Of a DNA stretch of 5,898 nt, positions 1 to 5,650 are shown one piece after another; the first letter of the stretch is position 1, and each line of letters begins with the position of its first letter. A program made the position numbers and the translations under genes. The notes beneath the pieces are model-generated. The model saw only the letters and a list, made by a program, of their open reading frames with translations. It was not told where the DNA came from and did no database searches. Source of the stretch: RH-AL1 sp964243435 (lineage in GTDB: Bacteria > Pseudomonadota > Alphaproteobacteria > Rhizobiales > Beijerinckiaceae). The stretch lies in assembly GCA_964243435.1 (NCBI GenBank), contig CAXTFM010000190.1, positions 1 to 5,898 of the forward strand, in the 5' to 3' direction.

Positions 1-2
1 AC

Positions 3-773
3 GGCGGGGCGCAGATCGCGCCCGGCGCCGCGCTCGGCTGGAAGACCGAGGCGCCCTCGGCGACCGCGCACGGCGAGGGCGAGGACGAGCCGCTCGCCTT
101 GTCCACCGCCGACATGGCGCGCATCACGGCGGACTTCGTGGCCACCGCGCGGCGCGCCGTCCGGCTCGGCCTCCAGGGCATCGAGCTGCACGGCGCCCAC
201 GGCTACCTCCTCCACCAGTTCCTGTCCCCCATCGCCAACAAGCGGGAGGACGGCTACGGCGGCAGCCTGGAGAACCGCATGCGCTACCCCCTCGAGGTCT
301 TCGACGCGGTGCGCGCGGCGCTGCCGGCGGAGATCCCGGTGTGGATGCGGCTCTCGGCGACGGACTGGGTGCCGGGCGGCTGGGACGTGGAGGGCACGAT
401 CAGCCTGTCGCGCGAGCTGGAACGGCGCGGCGCGGCGGCGATCCACGTGTCCAGCGGCGGGGTGTCGCCGAAGCAGGCGATCACGCTCGGGCCGAGCTAT
501 CAGGTGCCCTTCGCCAGCCAGGTCAAGCAGGCGGTCAAGATCCCGGTGATCGCGGTCGGCCTCATCACCGAGCCCGAGCAGGCGGAAAGCATCGTCGCCG
601 ACGGCGAGGCCGACGCCGTGTCGCTCGCCCGCGCCATGCTTTACGACCCGCGCTGGCCCTGGCACGCCGCGGCGCGGCTCGGCGCGCAGGTGAGCGCGCC
701 CAGGCAGTACTGGCGCTCGCAGCCGCGCCAATACAAGGACCTGTTCAAGGGGGCGGGCTTCGGCCAGCGCTGA
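3..773 (+). CDS. Old-yellow-enzyme family NAD(P)H:flavin oxidoreductase (YqjM/NamA type), 5' end cut by window edge
   Basis: This is a cytoplasmic FMN-dependent ene-reductase that would take hydride from NAD(P)H and reduce activated C=C bonds; its natural substrate cannot be read from sequence. The frame is open from the first complete codon at 3, so the TTG at 99 is internal and not a start. About 256 residues are visible. YqjM-type proteins have about 340-370, so roughly 100 N-terminal residues lie outside the window. Residue positions here count from base 3. The motif HGAHGYLLHQFLSP (residues about 63-76) carries the two substrate-binding histidines. It is followed by NKREDGYGGSLENR, an FMN-contacting Arg in MRLSATD (about 116), SSGGVSP, GYQVPFA-like SYQVPFA, AVGLIT and SLARAML (phosphate-binding region). 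The tail resembles YqjM's SAP.QY.R end, where an arginine from the neighbouring subunit completes the active site. The last 29 bases overlap the convergent muramidase gene. Confidence 0.93.
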   Translation, partial: GGAQIAPGAALGWKTEAPSATAHGEGEDEPLALSTADMARITADFVATARRAVRLGLQGIELHGAHGYLLHQFLSPIANKREDGYGGSLENRMRYPLEVFDAVRAALPAEIPVWMRLSATDWVPGGWDVEGTISLSRELERRGAAAIHVSSGGVSPKQAITLGPSYQVPFASQVKQAVKIPVIAVGLITEPEQAESIVADGEADAVSLARAMLYDPRWPWHAAARLGAQVSAPRQYWRSQPRQYKDLFKGAGFGQR

Positions 774-1491
774 ACGGCACCTGCCCGGCGGGCGTGCCTC
801 GCGGCGGCGCCGCGCAGTCGAGGTCGACGGTGCCGGCGACGCCCGGCACGCGGCCCTCCTCGGCGAACTGCCACACGCTCCAGCGCCGGTCGCGGTAGGC
901 GGCGTTGGGCCGGCCGGCGAGGCCGCGCACCCACAGCGGATAGTCGGTGAGGGCACCCTCCAGCACGTCGCGGAACATGTCGCCGGGCACGTACACGATC
1001 GGGCGCACGCCATAGGCGCGCTCCATCGCCTCGAGCATGGCGGCGATCATCGCGAGGGCCGGCTCGCGCGCCACCTTGCCGGGGCAGGAGCGCGAGTCCG
1101 GGTTCCATTCGACGTCGAGCACGGGCGGCAGCGCGCCGGGGTCGGCCGGCACGTTGGCCACGAACCAGTTCGCCTGGTCCGCGGCGGCGCGGCACCAGTA
1201 CACGAAATGGTAGGCGCCGCGGCGCACCCCCGCCGCTTCCGCGCCGAGCCAGTTGCGGCGGAACGCGTCGTCGCGGTAGTCGCCGCCCTCCGTCGCCTTG
1301 ATCCAGGCGAAGCGCACGCCGCTGGCGGCGACCCTCGCCCAGTCGATGTCGCCCTGGTGGTGCGCGACGTCGATGCCGAGCGCCCCGCCGCAGCCAGGCG
1401 GCATCGGCGGGGCGACCCGGTCGCAGGCGGCGAGCGCCAGCGCGAGAGCGAGCGCCGCCGCCGCGCGCAGCGCGGCGGGCCGCGCGGTCAC
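745..1491 (-). CDS. GH25 muramidase (lysozyme-like) lipoprotein
   Basis: A 248-residue exported protein with a glycoside hydrolase family 25 fold, predicted to cut the N-acetylmuramic acid beta-1,4 linkage of peptidoglycan. The N-terminus has arginines at 4 and 9, an Ala/Leu hydrophobic core and a lipobox LAAC with Cys23, so it should be a lipid-anchored envelope protein. GH25 landmarks follow in order: GIDVAHHQGDIDW (39-51), FAWIKATEG (61-69), GAYHF (92-96), PVLDVEW with the catalytic D-x-E pair at 126/128, YVPG (167-170), WQFA (207-210) and VDLD (222-225). The GTG start at 1491 overlaps the argH stop (GTGA). A GAGGG run abuts the start with no normal spacing, so translation probably depends on coupling to argH. 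No later start keeps the signal peptide. The last 20 or so residues (Pro/Gly-rich) lie beyond the domain and run into the 3' end of the convergent oxidoreductase gene. The family call is firm; the biological role (wall remodelling or attack on other cells) is open. Confidence 0.88.
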   Translation of the reverse strand: MTARPAALRAAAALALALALAACDRVAPPMPPGCGGALGIDVAHHQGDIDWARVAASGVRFAWIKATEGGDYRDDAFRRNWLGAEAAGVRRGAYHFVYWCRAAADQANWFVANVPADPGALPPVLDVEWNPDSRSCPGKVAREPALAMIAAMLEAMERAYGVRPIVYVPGDMFRDVLEGALTDYPLWVRGLAGRPNAAYRDRRWSVWQFAEEGRVPGVAGTVDLDCAAPPRGTPAGQVPFSAGRSPPP

Positions 1492-2876
1492 CCCTCGGTG
1501 CGGAGCGCGTCGAGCCAGCGTTGCGCCTGGGCGCGGACGTTGTCCGGCGCGGTGCCGCCGTAGCTCGTGCGGCTTTCGACCGAGCTCGCCACGCCGAGCA
1601 CGTCGTAGATCGTGCCGTCGAGGCGCGGCTCGACGCCTTGAAGCTCCTGGATGGTGAGGTCCTCCAGGCCCACGCGGCGCTTGGCGGCGATGGCGACGAG
1701 GCGGCCGGTGACGTGGTGGGCGTCGCGGAACGGCATGCCCATCGCCCGCACGAGGTGGTCGGCGAGGTCGGTCGCGGTGGCGAAGCCCGCGCCGGCCGCC
1801 GCCGCCATCCGCGCCGTGTCGGGCTTGAGGTCGGCCACCATGCCGGTCATCGCGGCGAGGCACAGCGACAGGGTTTGCAGCGCGTCGAAGGTGCCCTCCT
1901 TGTCCTCCTGCATGTCCTTGGAATAGGCGAGCGGCAGGCCCTTCATCACCACGAGCAGGCCGGCGAGCGCGCCGATCACCCGGCCCGCCTTGCCGCGCAC
2001 CAGCTCGGCCGCGTCGGGGTTGCGCTTCTGCGGCATGATGGAAGAGCCGGTCGAGAAGCGGTCCGACAGGGCGGCGAAACCGAACTGCGGCGTCGCCCAC
2101 AGCACGATCTCCTCGGCGAAGCGGCTGAGGTGGGTGGCGCAGATCGCGGCGGCGGCGAGGGCTTCGAGCGCGAAGTCGCGGTCGGACACGCTGTCGAGCG
2201 AGTTCGCCGTGGGGCGGTCGAAGCCGAGCGCCCGCGCGGTCATGTGCCGGTCGATGGGGAAGGAGGTGCCGGCGAGCGCCGCGGCGCCGAGCGGGCACTC
2301 GTTCATGCGGCGGCGCGCGTCGGCAAAGCGCGAACGGTCGCGCCCCAGCATCTCGACATAGGCGAGGAGGTGGTGGCCGAGGGTGACCGGCTGCGCGCTT
2401 TGCAGGTGGGTGAAACCCGGCATCACGTCGCCGGCGTGGTGCAGCGCCCTGCCGGCCAGCGCCCGCTGCAGTTCGGCGATCTGCAGGACCAGCGCGTCGA
2501 CGGTGTCGCGCACCCACAGCCGGAAGTCGACCGCGACCTGGTCGTTGCGCGAGCGCGCGGTGTGGAGGCGCCCGGCGACCGGGCCGATGCGCTCGGCGAG
2601 GCGCGCCTCGACGTTCATGTGGATGTCCTCCAGCGCGCGCGCGAAGGTGAACGTCCCGTTCTCGATTTCGCCACGGATCGCCGTTAGCCCGTCCGCGATC
2701 GCGGCGGCGTCCGCGCCGTCCACGATGCCGGCCTTGGCCAGCATGGCGACGTGGGCGAGCGACCCCGCGATGTCCTGGGAGGCGAGCTTCCGGTCGAAGC
2801 CGATCGACGCGTTGATCTCTTCCATGATCGCGTCGGGCGCGGCGTCGAAGCGGCCGCCCCACATCTGATTGCTCAT
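1488..2876 (-). CDS. argH: Argininosuccinate lyase
   Basis: This is the last step of arginine biosynthesis, splitting argininosuccinate into arginine and fumarate in the cytoplasm; the family is a homotetramer of the fumarase/aspartase superfamily. The protein is full length (462 residues; the family usually has about 455-470). Visible landmarks are the N-terminal MWGGRF, the HTARSRNDQ substrate loop (105-113), GFTHLQSAQP with the catalytic histidine at 157, and the superfamily signature GSSIMPQKRNP (277-287) containing the catalytic serine and flexible loop. YSKDMQEDKE follows (318-327). ATG at 2876 is the only sensible start. It is preceded by a modest GGA with a 5-base spacer. Divergent from tlpA with 29 bp between start codons, and overlapping the downstream muramidase gene by 4 bp, so it is the first gene of a two-gene transcript. 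From memory, argH beside tlpA is common in Rhizobiales, but there a small lipoprotein gene and lysA usually follow; here a GH25 lipoprotein follows. Confidence 0.98.
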   Translation of the reverse strand: MSNQMWGGRFDAAPDAIMEEINASIGFDRKLASQDIAGSLAHVAMLAKAGIVDGADAAAIADGLTAIRGEIENGTFTFARALEDIHMNVEARLAERIGPVAGRLHTARSRNDQVAVDFRLWVRDTVDALVLQIAELQRALAGRALHHAGDVMPGFTHLQSAQPVTLGHHLLAYVEMLGRDRSRFADARRRMNECPLGAAALAGTSFPIDRHMTARALGFDRPTANSLDSVSDRDFALEALAAAAICATHLSRFAEEIVLWATPQFGFAALSDRFSTGSSIMPQKRNPDAAELVRGKAGRVIGALAGLLVVMKGLPLAYSKDMQEDKEGTFDALQTLSLCLAAMTGMVADLKPDTARMAAAAGAGFATATDLADHLVRAMGMPFRDAHHVTGRLVAIAAKRRVGLEDLTIQELQGVEPRLDGTIYDVLGVASSVESRTSYGGTAPDNVRAQAQRWLDALRTEG

Positions 2877-2905
2877 CGTTGTCCAGCTTCCGAGATCAGC
2901 GCCGC

Positions 2906-3598
2906 ATGAACACGCAACAGGGGACGCCCGAGCGTCCCGCCCCCTCGACCCCCGAGCCGCCGCGGCGGCGGGTGACGCCGTCTGCCGCCATGTTCGGCCT
3001 CGTCGTGCTCGCGGCCGGCGCCTTCGCTGTATACGAGATCACGTCGACCACCGGCAAGCGCGCCGGGCACAGCGGCGCCTGCGCCCAGTCCCTCGACCTC
3101 GCGGCGGCGGCCGACCCGCTCGTGCAGGGCGAGGTGGCGGCGCTGGCGCTGGCGAGCCGCCCCAACCCGCTCGACGCCCTCGCCTTCGCCGACGCGCAGG
3201 GCACGCGCACCACGCTCGCCGCATTCCGCGGCAAGACCGTGCTGCTCAACCTGTGGGCGACGTGGTGCGTGCCGTGCCGCGCCGAGATGCCTGCGCTCGA
3301 CAAGCTGCAGGCGCAGCTCGGCTCCGCCGACTTCGCCGTGGTGCCGGTCAACATCGACCAGCAGCGGCTCGACAGGGCGCGCGGCTTCTTCAAGGAGATC
3401 GGCGCGACGAGCCTGCCCTATTACGCCGACACCAGCGCCGACATCCTGCGCGCGCTGAACGGCAAGGGCCTGCCGACCACGGTGCTGATCGGCCGCGACG
3501 GCTGCGAGATCGGCACCATGGCCGGCCCCGCGCAGTGGGACTCGCCCGACGCGCGCGCCCTGATCGAGAAGGTGGGCGCTGGCAAGCGGCAGGGCTGA
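2906..3598 (+). CDS. tlpA: TlpA-type membrane-anchored periplasmic thiol:disulfide oxidoreductase
   Basis: A 230-residue protein with a Pro-rich cytoplasmic start, a single N-terminal membrane anchor (about residues 24-44, RVTPSAAMFGLVVLAAGAF region) and a periplasmic thioredoxin-fold domain. The redox motif is WATWCVPC, with cysteines at 121 and 124, and the cis-proline is P190 in GLPTT. In rhizobia TlpA is a reductant needed for cytochrome aa3 maturation, acting on the copper chaperone ScoI and CuA subunit. Two further cysteines (59 and 200) fit the extra structural disulfide described for Bradyrhizobium TlpA. The 62-residue spacing from the first of these to the active site appears the same, as I recall it. 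I chose ATG 2906; a TTG at 2879 in the same frame would add nine residues but puts the start 3 bp from argH. Neither has a strong ribosome binding site. The gene is divergent from argH and convergent with grxD. Confidence 0.93.
   Translation: MNTQQGTPERPAPSTPEPPRRRVTPSAAMFGLVVLAAGAFAVYEITSTTGKRAGHSGACAQSLDLAAAADPLVQGEVAALALASRPNPLDALAFADAQGTRTTLAAFRGKTVLLNLWATWCVPCRAEMPALDKLQAQLGSADFAVVPVNIDQQRLDRARGFFKEIGATSLPYYADTSADILRALNGKGLPTTVLIGRDGCEIGTMAGPAQWDSPDARALIEKVGAGKRQG
2921..2938. repeat. Perfect 7-bp inverted repeat with 4-base loop inside the tlpA start
   Basis: GGGACGC-CCGA-GCGTCCC is a perfect dyad lying over tlpA codons 6-11 and about 45 bp upstream of the argH start. It could be a hairpin in the argH leader, a hairpin near the tlpA translation start, or an operator between two very close divergent genes. 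It could also be chance, since the surrounding sequence is very GC-rich. The symmetry is seen directly; any function is inference. Confidence 0.3.
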
Positions 3599-3608
3599 AG
3601 CGCGCTCA

Positions 3609-3628
3609 CGCCGCCGCTTGCGGCGGCG
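3609..3628 (+). terminator. Strong GC hairpin 10 bp after the tlpA stop, possible terminator without a T tract
   Basis: An 8-bp perfect stem (CGCCGCCG with CGGCGGCG) closes on a CTTG tetraloop, a compact and stable loop type. It begins just after the tlpA stop and sits in the convergent gap facing grxD, where a terminator is expected. No run of T follows on either strand, so it is not a textbook intrinsic terminator; it could act as a transcript 3' end stabiliser or with Rho. A weaker overlapping hairpin (GGCGCC/GGTGCC, 3625-3642) competes with it. Confidence 0.35.
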
Positions 3629-3742
3629 CCGGGTCCGGTGCCGCCAAGTTCAGCACCGTGCGGGGCAACGCGGCCCCGCCCCGCCCGCCGCCATCGACCC
3701 CGCCGCCGCCGGGCGGACCCGGATCGGCGGGCCGCCGGCGGT
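3629..3742. other. Non-coding convergent spacer, strongly C-rich on the plus strand
   Basis: This is the remainder of the 144-bp gap between the tlpA and grxD stop codons. It contains no supported gene. The minus strand has four G runs between 3701 and 3674 (GGGG, GGG, GGGG, GGGG) separated by 11, 1 and 1 bases. That is a possible but non-canonical G-quadruplex because one loop is long. In a genome this GC-rich, such runs can arise by chance. Confidence 0.3.
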
Positions 3743-4081
<339 letters not shown>

Positions 4082-4111
4082 GTGGGTCCTTCCCGGTTCG
4101 ATGCGAAAACC

Positions 4112-4348
4112 CTACGCCTTCCGCGTGAGGGTTTGAAGCTGGAGTGCATGGAGGGCGCCGCCCATGTGCTGCCCCAGCGCCTTGTAAACGAGCTGGTGCT
4201 GCTTGAGCTTGGTCAGGCCGTCAAAGGCGGCCGAGGTGACCACCGCCGACCAATGGTCGTCGTCGCCGGCGAGGTCGACGAGTTCCACCTCCGCGTCGGG
4301 CAACGAGGCCTTGATCAGCCGGTCGATCTCGGCGGCGGGCATCGGCAT
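4112..4348 (-). CDS. bolA: BolA family protein, partner of the CGFS glutaredoxin
   Basis: A 78-residue BolA/YrbA-like protein. BolA proteins pair with monothiol glutaredoxins around a shared [2Fe-2S] cluster and take part in Fe-S trafficking and iron sensing. The family core is visible: an N-terminal helix (AEIDRLIKASLPDAE), a beta strand ending DDDHWSAVV with His32, the helix-turn-helix-like LTKLKQHQLVYKALGQHMGG, and ALHAL with the invariant C-terminal histidine (67), a cluster ligand in the family. The reading frame stays open upstream to 4417. ATG 4348 is preferred because it matches the family N-terminus and has GGAG 8 bases upstream; ATG 4342 is a close alternative. The frame ends in TAG, 30 bp before grxD. 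In alphaproteobacteria BolA and Grx4 partners have been linked to iron-responsive regulation (for example through RirA or IscR), but no such binding site is evident to me here. Confidence 0.93.
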   Translation of the reverse strand: MPMPAAEIDRLIKASLPDAEVELVDLAGDDDHWSAVVTSAAFDGLTKLKQHQLVYKALGQHMGGALHALQLQTLTRKA

Positions 4349-4356
4349 CGGGCGCA

Positions 4357-4360
4357 CTCC
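4357..4360 (-). promoter_or_regulatory. Ribosome binding site GGAG that selects the bolA start
   Basis: GGAG on the minus strand lies 8 bases before ATG 4348. It supports a 78-residue BolA over the longer in-frame extension to 4417. A second GGA a few bases farther upstream does not improve the spacing. Confidence 0.55.
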
Positions 4361-4374
4361 ATCCTCTGTCACTG

Positions 4375-4403
4375 CATATAAAGCCGCGCGGGGCAAAACG
4401 GTA
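4375..4403 (-). promoter_or_regulatory. Weak candidate promoter for bolA-grxD
   Basis: On the minus strand, TACCGT (4403-4398) and TATATG (4380-4375) are separated by 17 bases. The -10-like element matches four of six consensus bases; the -35 match is poor. A start of transcription near 4368 would leave a roughly 20-base leader containing the GGAG. The short AT-rich patch stands out in an otherwise GC-rich divergent spacer, which is the main reason for proposing it. Confidence 0.3.
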
Positions 4404-4439
4404 GCCGGGCGGACCACGCGCGTGTCAAGGCGGGCGAGG

Positions 4440-4468
4440 GGCGACCTTGGGATGGCCGAGGGGTCGCC
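4440..4468. repeat. 7-bp inverted repeat upstream of the FUSC gene, possible operator
   Basis: GGCGACC (4440-4446) and GGTCGCC (4462-4468) are perfect reverse complements separated by 15 bases, with half-site centres 22 bp apart, about two helical turns. The pair lies about 48 bp before the FUSC start, within the 167-bp divergent spacer shared with bolA. The spacing suits a dimeric regulator, but nothing identifies one, and chance is plausible at this base composition. The rest of the spacer shows no clear plus-strand promoter. Confidence 0.22.
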
Positions 4469-4515
4469 GTTGGTGCTGGCGCGGCGCGGCGGAACGTGGT
4501 GGAACGCCGGACGCC

Positions 4516-5550
4516 ATGCTTCAAAGCCATCCCCTGATCGGACGCCTCCGCCACCACGCCGTGGCGGTCTGCGGCCTCCGGCCCGGCCCCGTGCCCCGCG
4601 CCGCCATGCTGCGCAGCGGCGCCGCCATCGGCGCCGGCTTCGTGCTGCTGCTCATCTTCGACCGGCCGGGGGCGGCGGGCATCTACGCCGTGTTCACCAA
4701 CTTCCTGTGCTTGGCCGACAAGGCGACCCACGTCGTCACGCGCGTGTGGGTCCAGGTCGTCGGGGCGCTGCTGTTCACCTGCCTCGGCGCGGTCGGCTAC
4801 CTCGTCGCCGGCAACCCGCCGCTCCTCCTCGTCACCGTGTTCGCCGTGGCGCTGTTCGCCGGCTTCGTCCACGGCACGTCGCCGGGCGTCGAGGCGCTGC
4901 CGCGCTTCGCGCTGGTTTTCCTGATCGTGGAAGCCTTCGTGCCGGTGGACACCGCCGACGCGCTCGCCGCCGTGCTGCTCGGCACCGCGATCGCGGTGGC
5001 CACCGTGCTGCTCGACGACTACGTGCGCCACGGGCGGCGCGGGCCGCACATGAAGCTGGTGCGCGCCAACATCAACTACCCCAACCCGCGCTTCAGCCTG
5101 CTGTATGGCTGCGCCACCGCCTGCGCCATCGTGGTCGGCACGCTGTGGGGCGAGGCGCGGCCCTATTGGGTGGCGGTGACCACGCTGGTCGTCATGCAGC
5201 CGGACCGGCGCGCCAACACGGTGCGGGTGGTGCAGCGCTTCATCGGCACGCTGGCCGGCGTGGTGATGGCCTTCGCCACCGTGCGCGTCATCCCCGACGC
5301 GGCGCGCGCCCCGGTCTTCGTGGCGCTCATCGTCACCCTGCCCTTCGTGTGGCCGTTCGGCTTCGACCGCAACTACGGGCTCGGCGTCGCCATCATCTGC
5401 ACCTGGGTGCTGCTGCTCATCGACTCCGCCTTGCCCGACGCGGAACTCGCCCCGCCGCTGTTCCTCGCGCGGCTGTCGGACACGGCGATCGGCTGCGCCA
5501 TCGCGCTCGCCGGCAGCTTCGCCGTCTTCGAAACCGACGGCACGGGCTGA
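4516..5550 (+). CDS. FUSC-family (fusaric acid resistance-like) integral membrane protein, compact form
   Basis: A 344-residue inner membrane protein with about ten to twelve hydrophobic segments in two blocks (about residues 30-165 and 195-338), linked by a charged stretch (DDYVRHGRRGPHMKLVRANINYPN, about 167-190). The second block has the FUSC hallmark: PYWVAVTTLVVMQPDRRANTVR, then a basic VQRFIGTLAG entering the next helix. The first block shows a diverged copy of the same pattern (GIYAVFTNFLCLADKATHVVTRVW, about 55-78), so the protein looks like an internal duplication. Family members such as AaeB and YccS are efflux-type proteins of about 650-720 residues with a large soluble part; this one lacks that part. 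The substrate is unknown. ATG 4516 was chosen because the upstream in-frame TTG (4447) extension is Arg/Gly-rich and unlike the family; the ribosome binding site (GGA, 4-base spacer) is weak. It is divergent from bolA and stops 12 bp before a convergent gene end. Confidence 0.85.
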   Translation: MLQSHPLIGRLRHHAVAVCGLRPGPVPRAAMLRSGAAIGAGFVLLLIFDRPGAAGIYAVFTNFLCLADKATHVVTRVWVQVVGALLFTCLGAVGYLVAGNPPLLLVTVFAVALFAGFVHGTSPGVEALPRFALVFLIVEAFVPVDTADALAAVLLGTAIAVATVLLDDYVRHGRRGPHMKLVRANINYPNPRFSLLYGCATACAIVVGTLWGEARPYWVAVTTLVVMQPDRRANTVRVVQRFIGTLAGVVMAFATVRVIPDAARAPVFVALIVTLPFVWPFGFDRNYGLGVAIICTWVLLLIDSALPDAELAPPLFLARLSDTAIGCAIALAGSFAVFETDGTG

Positions 5551-5555
5551 GGCGG

Positions 5556-5571
5556 GCCGGCGTCAGCCGGC
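5556..5571. terminator. Short hairpin between convergent gene ends
   Basis: GCCGGC-GTCA-GCCGGC gives a 6-bp stem and a 4-base loop just after the FUSC stop, and it includes the TGA of the minus-strand fragment. There is no T tract. GCCGGC is itself a palindrome and common in such DNA, so support is weak. Confidence 0.2.
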
Positions 5572-5640
5572 GGCGGCCATGTAGCCCGGCAGCCAGTTCT
5601 CGTGGGCGGCGCGCAGCGCGGCGAGCGCCACCTCCGCGCC
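5563..5640 (-). CDS. 3' end of an unidentified minus-strand gene, apparently cut off at about 5640
   Basis: Reading leftward to the TGA at 5565-5563, the last 25 or so codons give a plausible protein tail, GGAEVALAALRAAHENWLPG then YMAAAG. Codon statistics favour this strand. Of 28 codon positions between 5563 and 5646, 27 have G or C at the minus-strand third position, against 24 when read on the plus strand. Residue content is ordinary there, while the plus reading is Gly/Arg/Gln-rich as antisense frames usually are. The minus frame stays open past 5640 to an ATG at 5859, but beyond 5640 it is antisense to a strong plus-strand gene and should not be trusted. I cannot assign a family from so short a tail. 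It could be a pure shadow if the plus gene really starts near 5602. Confidence 0.42.
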   Translation of the reverse strand, partial: GAEVALAALRAAHENWLPGYMAAAG

Positions 5641-5650
5641 GCCGAGGCGC
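5630..5650. other. Putative breakpoint: coding strand flips and two genes lose their 5' ends
   Basis: Left of here the minus strand looks coding and ends in a proper stop; right of here the plus strand is strongly coding but starts in the middle of a transporter. A gene pair oriented this way should have about 300 bases for the missing transporter N-terminus plus the 5' part of the minus gene, and neither is present. No insertion sequence end, direct repeat or tRNA is visible at the joint. An assembly misjoin and a real deletion or inversion endpoint look the same at this resolution. Confidence 0.5.

Noticed and set aside
1410..1480. Short repeated GCGAGC/GCGCCG units that looked like a simple repeat
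   Set aside because: They encode the Ala-Leu core of the lipoprotein signal peptide, and codon bias explains the repetition.
1521..2687. A 388-codon plus-strand open frame opposite argH
   Set aside because: It is antisense to a fully conserved argH, rich in Arg, Gly and His, and has no recognisable domain. Long antisense frames are expected where stop codons are scarce.
1492..2862. A very long minus-strand open frame that continues upstream from the muramidase gene to 2862, suggesting a 705-residue protein
   Set aside because: Its upstream part is out of frame with, and on the same strand as, argH. The translation is Arg/Pro/Gly-rich, as shifted frames in GC-rich genes usually are. Only the part from the GTG at 1491 shows a signal peptide and GH25 motifs.
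4349..4417. N-terminal extension of BolA by 23 residues to 4417
   Set aside because: It does not resemble BolA N-termini, lies over the candidate promoter and lacks a well-placed ribosome binding site, whereas ATG 4348 has GGAG at 8 bases.
4369..5049. A 226-codon minus-strand open frame opposite the FUSC gene
   Set aside because: It is a His/Glu/Arg/Gly-rich shadow of the membrane protein's hydrophobic codons, with no domain or ribosome binding site.
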